From Prillingera fragicola (taxonomy: Eukaryota; Basidiomycota; Tremellomycetes; Trichosporonales; Trichosporonaceae), in assembly GCA_002335605.1 (NCBI GenBank), contig BEDY01000004.1:496001-560000 (forward strand): a stretch of 64,000 nt of DNA, read 5' to 3'. Under the pieces are notes generated by a model. That model was not told where the DNA came from. It did no database searches and saw nothing but the letters and a program-made list of their open reading frames with translations. Shown here one piece after another: positions 1-9,701 of the stretch (its first letter is position 1; every line of letters starts with the position of its first letter). The position numbers and the translations under genes were made by a program.

Positions 1-279
1 CACGCATCACGCTCGAGCAAGCAAATGCCAATATCTAATGCATGTCCACAAAATCAAACTCCCTCTCTCGCTGGGCGGTCGCCGCCGCCCTCGTCGTATA
101 TCATATGGGTAATGCTGGGCCCAGCTCGTACAGGCGTACAAAGCGTGGGCCCGCGAGCGTTGAGCTCGCCTTTGCCGCTACAAGTAGCAGCCATGTCGGT
201 CTTCCTCCTCGCTGCTGTCCTCCATGATGCTCCTGCTACCACTCTCCTCTTCTGTGCGTCGCGCCTCGCTGCGTTCGGC
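1..279. other. 3' flank of PSD1, no gene seen
   Basis: This stretch lies downstream of the PSD1 stop codon on the minus strand. Short frames cross it but none has a recognisable domain or splice context. It is most likely the PSD1 3' untranslated region and the end of an intergenic spacer cut by the window edge. Confidence 0.5.
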
Positions 280-2476
280 TTAGACCTCTCGCACATCCAC
301 CTTTGAGTTTGTGACAGTCTCGCCGCCCTCGACGCCGATAGCCTGTCCCACGCGCACCTTTTCTCCAGGTTTGACGTTGAAGTGGAAATCCTTTGGCGCC
401 TCGAACACGAGCACGATTGTCGATCCGAGACGGAACCCGCCCATTTCCTCTCCGGGGAGCAAGGGCTGGCCCTGCAGCACTGATGCGCTAGAGTAGACTG
501 CCTCGGTGAACGTGTGCGGGGGGTGCGTGGGTTTGGCCGTGTTGGTGCGCAGGGTCGAGTCAAAGTTGATAATGATCGAGCCGACATTGGTCGCGCCGAC
601 GGGTACCATGGAGAAGAAGCCATTCTTCCACCTGCCGAGCAACGAGACTCGCTCGTTGAGCACAAACAGGTTGCGAAGGCGGTTGGCAATGTAGGGGGAC
701 ACGGAAAAGAGATCGCCGGTGAAATGCCTGCGCCGCTCGACGACCCAGGCGGCAGGGGAGTGGAAGCGGTGGTAGTCTCCGGGGGCGAGGTAGATGACGA
801 TAAAGCAGAGCTTGTTGTTCTCGTTAATCTTGCCAATCTCAGAGTCGCGGTCAGTCGCCTTGGTAGCGGACCGCAGACCGAGCTGCGCAGCAACGCTGGC
901 GTCGTGCACAAAGTCGGTGGGCTTGCTGACCGCAGCGTCGTGCTCGTCGCCCTCCGGGGTGACGGTGCCGTCGGCGTGGGGCTCACGGGCCTCGCGCACC
1001 TCTGCGGCGCTGTCCTTGCCCATGAGCGAAGAGAGCGAGTAGGGAATGTCGTTAATGTTGGCAAAGTTTTCGTCGTCGACCATCTTGGTCTCGCTGCCGC
1101 CGACACTGCTGCTGGGGTCCTGACGATCAATGGCCAGAGGCTCACCCACAGCCTGCTTTTCCGTACCCAGCAACGCCTCGAGCGAGTAGGTCATGCCCTT
1201 GACCTGCTCGACCTTTTCGCCCACGATTTCTCCCAAGTGGAGAACGCGGCCGTCGGCAGGCGACACGAGCGACACGTCGGCAATGGGCCTCACTCCGGGC
1301 TTGAGCTCGCGGTAAAAGAACTCGCCGAGAGACTCGTACTTTGTCAGGTCCTGGGGGACACACTCGTCGAGGTTGCAGCCAAAGATGCGGGCGTACAACT
1401 TGAAGCCAAACGGACGGAACCACATGGGAAGCACTAGCGAGTTGAGGTAGCCCCACAGCTGCGACATTGAGCGCAGCGGGAGCGCACCCAAGATGCGAAC
1501 CTGGAGTCGTTAGCTACAGTTTCAAACGTTGCGGGTAACGTGCAAGCAGGTAGGAGACGAGTAGACCCGTCAAGAGACGGAACGACGCAACCACGCCAGT
1601 CACCAGGCGGACGCGGCGGTAGACCATGATCAAGAGCCAGCAACGATGGGGAGTGGGTGGACAAGGGGCCGAGCACGCGGCAGTCATAACCCTTATGCGC
1701 TCACACCCCCATCGGCCCATGCGTTCGCACCTCTGGCGTATGCCAGCTCACGGATCCTTCTCGCCGGTACATCGTGCCCGATATGCCCGAGGATTACGGT
1801 GCGACACGGTCGCACATCATCGCCCATCACTGCTTCGGCTTCTGGTCACACGAGCTTCCGGCCGGCCGGGCACGCTTCTGAAGCCAACCTTCTCCCCACA
1901 CACCAAACGCTCGGCCCAAGCATGCTCAGTCGTGACCACTCACCTGCCAAGGCCCATCGATCGAGCCGCGGACGACGGCGCCGCCCTCGCGCTGGCTCTG
2001 GATGTAGGGCTCGCCCATGGCGTGTTTCCTGTACTGGACGGCTACAAGGACAAGCGCGCCGAGACCGATGGGGATGGAAAACCATTTCGTGGGCGTGGAC
2101 CATGCGCGGTTGAATTTGCCTTATGGTTAGCTTGGGCACATGGGAGGTGCTGCTCTTGGTGCGGGGGTGCACGCAAGGTGGGTGGGAGGGATGAACGGGG
2201 TGGGGGTTGATCTGGCGCCGCATTGCACTCACTCTTGAGAGGCTCTTCCTTGTCCTCTGCCTGCTTTTGCTTTTGCTTGTGATCGCCAGTTGGGCCGGCG
2301 CGGTTGGCGTTTCCGCGGACAGACAGCAATGCCCTCGGGCTCGCGCGCAGGCCGGCGCCAGTGACGCTCACCCCGGCGCGATGGGCTGTGAGGAGGCTGA
2401 CGCGGGGGCCTGCGCTGCTGCCCCGGAAGTGGGCGCGGGCCGAGGCGGCTGCCGTGTGCCGCAGGGGTACAAACAT
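280..2476 (-). CDS. PSD1: Phosphatidylserine decarboxylase proenzyme, mitochondrial
   Basis: The enzyme decarboxylates phosphatidylserine to phosphatidylethanolamine at the inner mitochondrial membrane. Exons are complement 2476-2233, 2119-1944 and 1500-280, giving 546 residues. The first exon encodes an Arg/Ser/Ala-rich presequence typical of mitochondrial import. The second encodes a membrane anchor (residues about 90-110) and the start of the conserved core. The third carries the catalytic core with PADGRVL (Asp), APGDYHRFHSP (His) and the LGST self-cleavage motif, whose Ser (about residue 500) becomes the pyruvoyl group. A polar acidic insert of roughly 100 residues splits the core, as in other fungal Psd1 proteins. 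The start was chosen because it opens the presequence and joins exon 2 in phase. Intron 2 is 443 nt, about ten times the local norm. Family assignment is secure; the first exon is inferred. Confidence 0.93.
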
Positions 2477-3358
2477 GTTGGCTCGGGTCGTCGACTTGTG
2501 CTGCGGCGACGGCGGCGTGGACGACAATGACGAGGTTGCTGGTGCCGAGGGCAAAAGTCGTGCTTGTTGGCGGTTGGAGCGATAGCGGGACCAGATTGGT
2601 GTGGTCATTGCTGGCGGGTCATCGGGCCATACAGTGGGGTGCAGCATCGCGCAGCTGTTGCTCCTGCGGCTATGCTTGCTAGGGGCGAGGATGCAGGTCT
2701 GTATCCTATGCACAGGAGTAACTGGGGCAGAGGGAACAACGACAGTGGGTATGAATTGCATCGTGGCATACTCGAAGCGGGTCATTGCAGCGCAGGGACC
2801 GCCAGCATTGGTCAAAGTACATCTGATGGACTTATCGTGGCGTCGTCAAAGGAGACATGGTCCGGCAATGCCGGTGCATGCGAGAGAGTCCCTTGTTTGT
2901 GCATTTGGGATATGTACAATTATACAATGCATAGGGTGCAGCGGGATTCTGATACTCTCTGAGAGTCGCTGATTAGATACGTCCATGCCACACGATGGTT
3001 GTCACCAGGCCGTAAGGTGACACCACAGCTGTACAACCAGCCCCTGTCACTTGCAGTCTACCGTCAGTTCCCACAATTGGGCCTCCAAGCTTTCGACCTC
3101 TTCGAGGGCAAGAAGCTGGTCAAGTTACAGCTCGTTCGCCGGCTAGCCCATGCCACGATTGGCGTGAGGAGCAGCTTATCAGCAACCCATCGCAATCCAT
3201 CTCAGCACCGTACGCCGTACCAGCAGCCAGCAGCACACCGCTCAGTAAAGTCAGCGAACCACACCCCAAACCCAAGACCCAGTCATAACAAGACCCGACC
3301 AAGCGGGCCATTACATTCACATGCCGACAGACTCTATCTTCTCGCTCTCCCTCGCGAC
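2477..3358. other. Spacer between VMA9 and PSD1
   Basis: This 882-base stretch lies between two same-strand genes. It holds the PSD1 promoter and the VMA9 3' end. Frames present are short and lack family motifs. No repeat or RNA gene stands out. Confidence 0.5.
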
Positions 3359-3790
3359 TCATGCCTTGTGTGGGGGACGCAGGTCGTTGCGCTTCGGTGC
3401 TGGGGTGTCAGTCCAGATAATCCTCCAATGCACAGCGAGAGGGCACCAGCAGCGTCACGGTCGGCGCAATCCGTGTAGCTTGGATGCCGCTGCTGCTTGC
3501 TGCACTCTCGCGGCCGGGACTCACACTCCAAGGGGTTCAACTGCGCGAGATACGTAATACTCCACATCATGTAGCAGCAGGTGATGCTCATGAGGATCAT
3601 TGTGCGGATGAGGCTAGGGTGTCAGTCTGCCGCTCTGAGATGTCACGCAGGAGGAGCACAGCAATAGATAGCCCGGTGGCCACCGCTGCGACACGTACAC
3701 CTGATTAATACCCTTGGGGGTTGCGAACCAGCCGCCAAAGCCAAGGCCGGTGCAGACAATGCCGACGAGAACGACGTGGAAGAAGGTCAT
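3359..3790 (-). CDS. VMA9: V-type proton ATPase subunit e
   Basis: This is a small membrane subunit of the Vo sector of the vacuolar proton pump. Exons are complement 3790-3699, 3613-3525 and 3399-3359 and give 73 residues, the length of yeast Vma9. The protein has two hydrophobic helices: the first (about residues 4-24) ends in FATPKGINQ and the second runs from RTMILMS to WSITYLAQL. A polar tail SPKRNDLRP follows, matching the SDLRP-type tail of the family. All three joins keep phase; the first intron uses a GTACGT donor and the second a GTGAGT donor. No single frame shows this gene, so it is easy to miss. The start sits 421 bases from RMI1, which is transcribed the other way. Confidence 0.9.
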
Positions 3791-4211
3791 TGCGGCGACT
3801 CTAGTTGGGAACGGGACGGGGGAGGGGAGGTGCGTCGGTTGTCGTCAGGCGCTTAGGACGGAGTTGGCGCTTGGAGTAGCTCGAGTGGTTTGGTTCAGAG
3901 ATAATCTAAATCTTCGTCCCTGGGTGTGCTCGTTGTCAGGCTTTGGAGGTTGGGGTATGAAGACTGGATGGTTGATAGACGACTTGGACATGAACCTTGC
4001 ACTACTCTGGGTGATGATCAGCGTCACCAGCTCGATGGGCGGGATCAATTTATCCAATCCTCCCATTTAACACGGGGGAGGTTTGTTTTCATCAGGAGTC
4101 GTGCCTGACTTCCATGTCCACCTCAACATCAACGTCTCTCGACGCTCAACAGTCAAACCCACAGCGAGCACAGCGACAGCGACAACGTAGACTCAAAGGA
4201 AGAATGTCGCC
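3791..4211. promoter_or_regulatory. Divergent promoter region VMA9 / RMI1
   Basis: This is the shared upstream region of two genes read in opposite directions. No TATA box or clear operator was recognised. It includes short AT-rich stretches and the leaders of both genes. Confidence 0.5.
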
Positions 4212-5408
4212 ATGATAAGCCCGGCACTCATAACCTCCTTTCTCCGCCACACATATCCTAACCCACCTCCAAACCCCGTGCGTTCCCCTCCCGTGTGTCT
4301 ACAGCTAACGCCCCAGGCATGGGTAACAGACTGCATAGCAGCACTAGTCGATGACGGCCAGCCAGCAACTCGCGACACGGTGCATGAGCAATACATCTAT
4401 GCAGACCTCGGCGCGTCTACCCTCCCGCCAGCGGCAGGCTCCGGCTTGCCAACAGCAGAGGACGAGACTCGTTTCCACACCGGCCAGAACACTCTATTCC
4501 CCAATGGACTCCTAGTCCAGCTGCACTCTATCCACGAGATTGGCGCCTCGGCGTCCGCCCTAACGACCACCCTCGAGACGCGCCGCGACATTATTTCCGG
4601 CCAGACCCGCATCCGCCGCATGGGCGACGAGGACGACGAGGACGCCGACGTCCAAGTGGGGAAACTGCCCGCGTACCCGCGCAGCATGCTTGCGCTCGAG
4701 GTCGGGGATGGCCGGACGGTCGTGCGCGCGATCGAGTATCGGCGTATCGCGGGGTTGGGGCTTGGAGAAACGCCGCTGGGGTGCAAACTGTTGATACGCA
4801 ATGTGCGGTGCTTGCGCGGGACTCGTGAGTGGCAGCTAAAGCAAGTGCTGATGGGTAGTGCTTCTCTCGCCTGAGAACTGTACGATTATTGGAGGCGCGG
4901 TGGATGAGCTTGAGGCTGGGCAGCCTCAGCAGTTTGTCGCCAAGCTCGAGGACAGGTTGAAGTGAGTACTGTGGCGTGGGCAGTGCTGACGCTTAGCGCT
5001 GCACGGGAAGGGACTGCAGGTCGTCCAGGACCGCCGACGAGGCGAAGGGCTGCTCCTCGCCGTGCCCCAGCGGTTCCAGCTGCAGCTGTGGCTCGCCCCG
5101 TGGCCGATCCCGCAGCTGCACGCGCTGCGCGCCTCGCTGCTATCCAGTCCTCAAACGGCACCCCCGAGGATCCTATAGCAGTCGACGGCGACTCGACGTT
5201 TGCGGATGACAGCTTTGAGATTGATGACGCTGTGTTGCTGCAAGTCGACGCTGTGGCTGCTGCTGCTGCGCCGTCTGCGGCAGCACGACCATCGCCTGGC
5301 AGAGGGCTGAGAGCACGGACGGATCCCGGGGGTGCTGCTGCGCGGCGAGCTGCGTTGTTGAGTGCTATTGCGGATAAGGAGGTTATTGAGATTTCAGACT
5401 CTGACTGA
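4212..5408 (+). CDS. RMI1: RecQ-mediated genome instability protein 1 (Rmi1)
   Basis: Rmi1 is the OB-fold partner of topoisomerase III and the RecQ helicase in dissolving recombination intermediates in the nucleus. Exons 4212-4277, 4317-4824, 4859-4961 and 4997-5408 give 362 residues. The N-terminal helical segment includes YPNPPPNPAWVTDC. The OB fold carries PLGCKLLIRNVRCLRGT, which splices into LLLSPENCTIIGG, the typical end of the Rmi1 domain. The C-terminal third is Ala/Arg-rich, then acidic, and ends in VIEISDSD, a textbook SUMO-interacting motif; PEDPIAVDGDS upstream resembles a second one. Introns are 39, 34 and 35 nt. The second acceptor (GGGTAG at 4853-4858) was chosen because it restores the conserved segment. 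Confidence is high for the family and moderate for the last junction. Confidence 0.88.
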
Positions 5409-6154
5409 GTGTAGCATATCTAGCGTGCGATGCATGGTTGTACAGTACTGTCGCTGCAGTAGACATGGTGGACACCCTCCACCCAGCAGAGTGCCACACT
5501 CGATACTCCGCCTAACTCCGCTCGCCCTCCACCACTCGCCCCCGCGTGCAGTGGTTATTTCAGCGAGCAGGTCGTGTTGCTCGTTCTTCTTCTTCATGGG
5601 CCCGGTCCAGCACGGTCATTCGTGCTGGGCTTTCGACTTAACGGAAGCGCAAAGCCCGAACACGGCTCATGGCGTATACTTCCTGTCGACGGGAGTACGG
5701 CTTCCCCTAGAGTGACCGTCTTTCGTTTAGCCTTGTCTGCTGCTTGAAGCCCGACGCTCCGCGCGCAGCTCTCGCCCTCGAGGGGGGGCTTGAGGGCTGC
5801 GGCCTGCGTTGATGTGTCGGGGTAGGCGGGCGAGGCGGCGAGGGGTGGGTTCCGTTATTCTATATCCTGGCCTAGGTCGTTGACCTGTGAGGTTGTGGAG
5901 AAACCAACGGCAAGACATTTTTTCACCCCTATGGTGGTTTCTGCAATGTATCGTGTTCTGTAAACCCTTGCTCTCCTGCTGCGTCTGTGATGCTCTCCTG
6001 GCCGTGTTGTACTCGCCGGGCATTGCTGTAGCCTGCACGCTGGGCTTGCTCACGCGACAGTTTGCATTGTTAGGTGGCAAATGACTGCACCTTCTAAAAT
6101 TGTCGTCATTCTCGCACCGTCCACTTTCAACAACCATCCATTTCTCCATTTCTC
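5409..6154. other. Spacer between RMI1 and LYR gene
   Basis: This stretch holds the RMI1 3' end and the promoter of the next gene. Frames on both strands are short or low in complexity and were not accepted as genes. Confidence 0.5.
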
Positions 6155-7477
6155 ATGACCAAGCAACGCGCAATAGTGGGCAAAATAGCTGTATTCACAC
6201 CACACATTCCCCGCTACACACCACGACCACCCCTGCCTCCGCTGCCCACGTCCCTCGGCGTCCCCTTTTTCAGAGACAAGAGCCACACCATTCCAACAAA
6301 ATGGTCACTCTACCGACCCCTCATCAAAGCCCTCGGCGGCGCGACGGCCGTCCGCGCAGTCCAGCACCTGCTACCTAAGACCAAGCGCGGCTGGAGGTTT
6401 CCCCACCCCGAGGCGGCGACCGTCACCACGCCCGCAGCCGGCGACCACCCCTACACGCTCGCATACGTGCGTGAGGTCTGGCGGAGGTACAAGTCCAAGA
6501 CGTCTTTGGCCAACACGCGCGATTTTTTGCAAAACTATACCGATTTCCTCTACGAGGTCAACTCTAGGTCTCCAACGCTCGCAGCAGCCGAGGCGCGACA
6601 CGCCCACAAAACCCTGCAACGCGCGCTTTTCTCGGCGTCAGTAGCGGCGCACAGGCGAGCGACACCGCCCAAGTCGTACCTCACCGGCGGCCTAATGTTT
6701 CCCTCTCCCTTCTGGCCGCCCCTGCCGCGCCTCAAGCCGCAACCGCTGCGGCTGACGATGATGATCCGCGCGCGCATCCGCCGCAAGCAGGCGCGCGTGT
6801 ACAGGTTTCGCGACTCGTACGACTCGCTGCTGTACGCCGAGTCCGAGGCCATGTTCTGGAAGGCCTTGAACCCGCAAGACGACTTTTTGCAGCCCACGAC
6901 ACCGATCGACAGGGATACGCTTGCGGCCATGCCGCAGCCGATGCCGTCAAAGCTGTCGCCAGAGGTCAGCGACCGGTCGTGGCGCAGCGCGACCCCGCCC
7001 GACGTGCTCGCGTGCGGGTGGGACGAGGAGGTTAACCGGCACCGCGCGCAGATGCGGGCCGACTTTGTGACGGAGCGCAAGCGCTCAGAGCTCGTGTTTG
7101 ACCATGAGACGCTGGGGCACGTCAAGGAGGCGCGGCGGCGGCGGGACGTGTGGTGGAAGTTCCGTGCGGCGGCCAAGAGAAAGCTCCTGCCCAAGCGGCC
7201 GTTGACCGTCGAGGAGAGGGAGGTGCTGCGGCTGCTTCGGCTCAGGAAGAAGGGGCGGCCGGTCGCGCCTGACGAGTGGCCAGATGTGGAGAAGGGGACG
7301 GTCGTGGAGGAGAAAATCGCTGGGCCGCGGAGGATGACCGTGCGCCAGAGAAAGAAGCTTGCAGGGCACATGGCTTATGCCGAGGTGTGGAAGTTGAGGC
7401 AGGCGGCGTCGGGCCCGTCGGCGGACGGACAGTCGGAGAGTAAGGAGAGCACGGGGGAGGACACTCGAGACAAGTAG
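6155..7477 (+). CDS. LYR-motif (Complex1_LYR-like) protein, function unknown
   Basis: This intronless frame encodes 440 residues. Near the N-terminus IPTKWSLYRPLIKAL contains an L-Y-R tripeptide (residues 52-54) in the right helical setting, and a second conserved-looking helix SLANTRDFLQNYTDFLYEV follows. LYR proteins are usually small mitochondrial factors that bind acyl carrier protein and help assemble respiratory complexes or Fe-S clusters. This one is much longer, with a basic, Arg-rich C-terminal half (many RRR and RKK runs) and an acidic polar tail. I do not recognise a named ortholog. The ATG at 6155 is the first in frame; the next possible starts lie after the LYR motif. It could instead be a mitoribosome or RNA-binding factor, given the basic C-terminus. 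Confidence 0.7.
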   Translation: MTKQRAIVGKIAVFTPHIPRYTPRPPLPPLPTSLGVPFFRDKSHTIPTKWSLYRPLIKALGGATAVRAVQHLLPKTKRGWRFPHPEAATVTTPAAGDHPYTLAYVREVWRRYKSKTSLANTRDFLQNYTDFLYEVNSRSPTLAAAEARHAHKTLQRALFSASVAAHRRATPPKSYLTGGLMFPSPFWPPLPRLKPQPLRLTMMIRARIRRKQARVYRFRDSYDSLLYAESEAMFWKALNPQDDFLQPTTPIDRDTLAAMPQPMPSKLSPEVSDRSWRSATPPDVLACGWDEEVNRHRAQMRADFVTERKRSELVFDHETLGHVKEARRRRDVWWKFRAAAKRKLLPKRPLTVEEREVLRLLRLRKKGRPVAPDEWPDVEKGTVVEEKIAGPRRMTVRQRKKLAGHMAYAEVWKLRQAASGPSADGQSESKESTGEDTRDK

Positions 7478-7800
7478 AATCACATAGCATTGACACCACT
7501 CGCATGACCACAGGTCGCTGTATAGCATGAATCGTGCATTATTCAACGCACACAAGGCGCGTTAGCACACGGGCAACACTCGTCGGGCATGCAGCTCTCG
7601 TTGCCAGATGTACAGATACCAAACTGATACCGCGCCGTACAGACAGACTGCACTGTAGAGACAGGACGCACAAGGGTCGAGATAAACCGCACCGACAACA
7701 CGGACATCATTCCCCCGTCCCCCGCCCGGTCCCGGCCCGCTCTCGCCGCGACGCCGCCGCACCGGACAAGGAGACGGACACTGACAGCCAGCGCCGGGCC

Positions 7801-7834
7801 GCTACCCCCGAGTCGCTACCCCCGAGTCGCTACC
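7801..7834. repeat. 14-bp tandem repeat, 2.4 copies
   Basis: The unit GCTACCCCCGAGTC occurs twice in a row and is followed by the first six bases of a third copy. Confidence 0.8.
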
Positions 7835-8639
7835 GGCCCGAGGGGACGCCGCGAGCGCTGTGTAGGTCCGGGGCGGCGATTGGGCCGACTTGGGAGATTG
7901 GGTATGCGTTGGGTTTGCGTTAGTGAGCTGGAACGGGAATGGGCTTGGTTTTGGAATGGGAGTGGCGGAACGACATTGCCATACGTGCATCGGAACGAGC
8001 GCGGGGGTACTGGAATGGCGATGGGCGGAACGATAGCGATGGCAGGATGATGGCGATGGCGAGGGTGATGACGCGGCGTGCACCCCGAACCACGCTTCTT
8101 GGTTCTCCGTGATGCCGAGCACGCTCAAGCACATGCAGCCTTGGCTTCCGAATCGCTCCCTGTTGTTCGGTATCCATGGTCTCGAGATATCGCCATCTGA
8201 AGGCCGCAGGCGTCATCCGCGCACACATTCCAGACCGAGGAAACTGAACGTCACGCCATATGAGTCGCCGAGATAAGATTCTTCTTGTCAGTGTTTATCC
8301 ATTTCAAGTCCGATGCGTAAACGATAGTGCCTCCGTTCATTGCTCATGCATTGTCACAGCAGCGAGGTGCAAACCCATCTCCGTGTGATCTCTGCTGCGG
8401 CGTGGTGTGATTCTAGGATTGCTCAATGTTGCCTTTTTTGGCGACGAGATATGTTAGTGCCTGGCGCTGATTCCAATATCACTGAGCCTGGGCAGGCGGA
8501 GTACGATAGAAGGATGGGAGAGCGTAGGCAGGAGAGCAGGAAAGCGAGAGAGAGGGTGGGACCTGGGGGTGGCTGCCCGGTGGCAGATCCGAAGATCCCG
8601 ACACTAAAATTGCATCTCGTATTGCTCCAGGAACGAGTG

Positions 8640-9240
8640 AGCGGTAGTTGTATCCCGCTCTAATATCACCTTCTTCAGTTATTATCACTTATTCGGGTCT
8701 GATTATCACCTACCAAGCAGCTGCGGAGCTGCGTGGCTCGTATCAATTATCATCTAGCAGGCATATCACACTGACAAAAGCTGTTCCTTCCATATACAGT
8801 CTCACATAATCAGCTAAGCTCTCACATAGCTCACGTACTGTAGCACACATCTATCGGTACACAAGCCCTGAAGATGCCTACATTATCATCTAGACGTAGA
8901 TATCACACACTTGCTACCGGCGGCATTGAATGTGCCATAGGTAGTGTGCTTTCCCTCTTGCAGCGCAGCACACGTGTCTCACATAATACGCAACGCCTAA
9001 TTACGCATAAGCAGTTACAGAGGAATCTCTTAAGTGTATTACGTAGAAGGCCAAATGAACAGCCCCGACCACAGCGGACATGGCGAGAGAGTGATGTGCG
9101 ATGATGGACCTTCCCTGCCCCCTGCCCTGTAGCGCTTGTCTCACATAATCAGTCAACCTGTCACATAATCAGCGTAGCTCTCACATCTATTAGCGCTCCC
9201 TAAACAGAGAGCTCGCCTTGCTGAGGGTTGTCAATGCGGA
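8640..9240. repeat. AT-rich block with dispersed short direct repeats
   Basis: Two 26-bp copies (8802-8827 and 9161-9186) match at 24 positions and both begin TCACATAATCAG. A third partial copy is at 9141-9152. ATTATCATCTAG also occurs twice, near 8744 and 8882. The block is less GC-rich than its neighbours and encodes nothing recognisable, so a decayed element is possible but unproven. Confidence 0.6.
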
Positions 9241-9701
9241 AGGATCATTTGAATGTTCAAGAGCTTATTCTCAGGGCAGACGGAGAGACGGTAGTTCCCA
9301 GTCACTAATTACCACCTCCTCCATGACGCGCCGTTCGTATTAGAATACAAAACACTTATTCAGGGCAGGACTTGCGTTCTCGCGGCGACGCTGCTCGAGC
9401 CGGGGGTAAAAGAAACGTGATTATCTGTCGAGATATCTCTTTGCAGGGCTTCAAGGTTATCTAACCATAATGCCATGATCGCACACTTTTTGTCGCCGGG
9501 TCATCTTCTACAGGTGGCAAGAAACGAACAGCCTGAACGCGAGTGCATCACGTCGGTCGGGCTTCCTCTGCGTTATCTAGGCGCACCCTAACTATGTCGC
9601 ATGCTCTGATTTCTACTTCTAATTGTATTTTTGTACAAGTCTCCCCGCAGAGCAAGTCACCCGGTAGGCGCCCTCGTCTCCATGCAAACTCAATCTATGT
9701 G

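Larger units (their letters stand above)
7478..9701. other. 2.2 kb gene-free region with degenerate repeats
   Basis: No convincing coding frame spans this stretch. It contains a short tandem repeat near 7801, a GGAATG/GGAACG-rich stretch around 7930-8060, and an AT-rich part at about 8640-9240 with dispersed short repeats listed separately. It could be the remains of a mobile element or an extended intergenic region. Confidence 0.5.

Noticed and set aside
514..1437. Long plus-strand frame (307 codons) over PSD1
   Set aside because: It is antisense to the conserved catalytic exon of PSD1 and has no domain of its own; GC-rich codon bias creates such shadows.
2042..2815. Single 257-codon frame at the 5' end of PSD1
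   Set aside because: It mixes upstream sequence, exon 1 and intron; the spliced model starting at 2476 explains the conserved parts.
8802..9186. Spaced direct repeats considered as a CRISPR-like array
   Set aside because: Only two full copies at irregular spacing in a eukaryotic genome; not an array.
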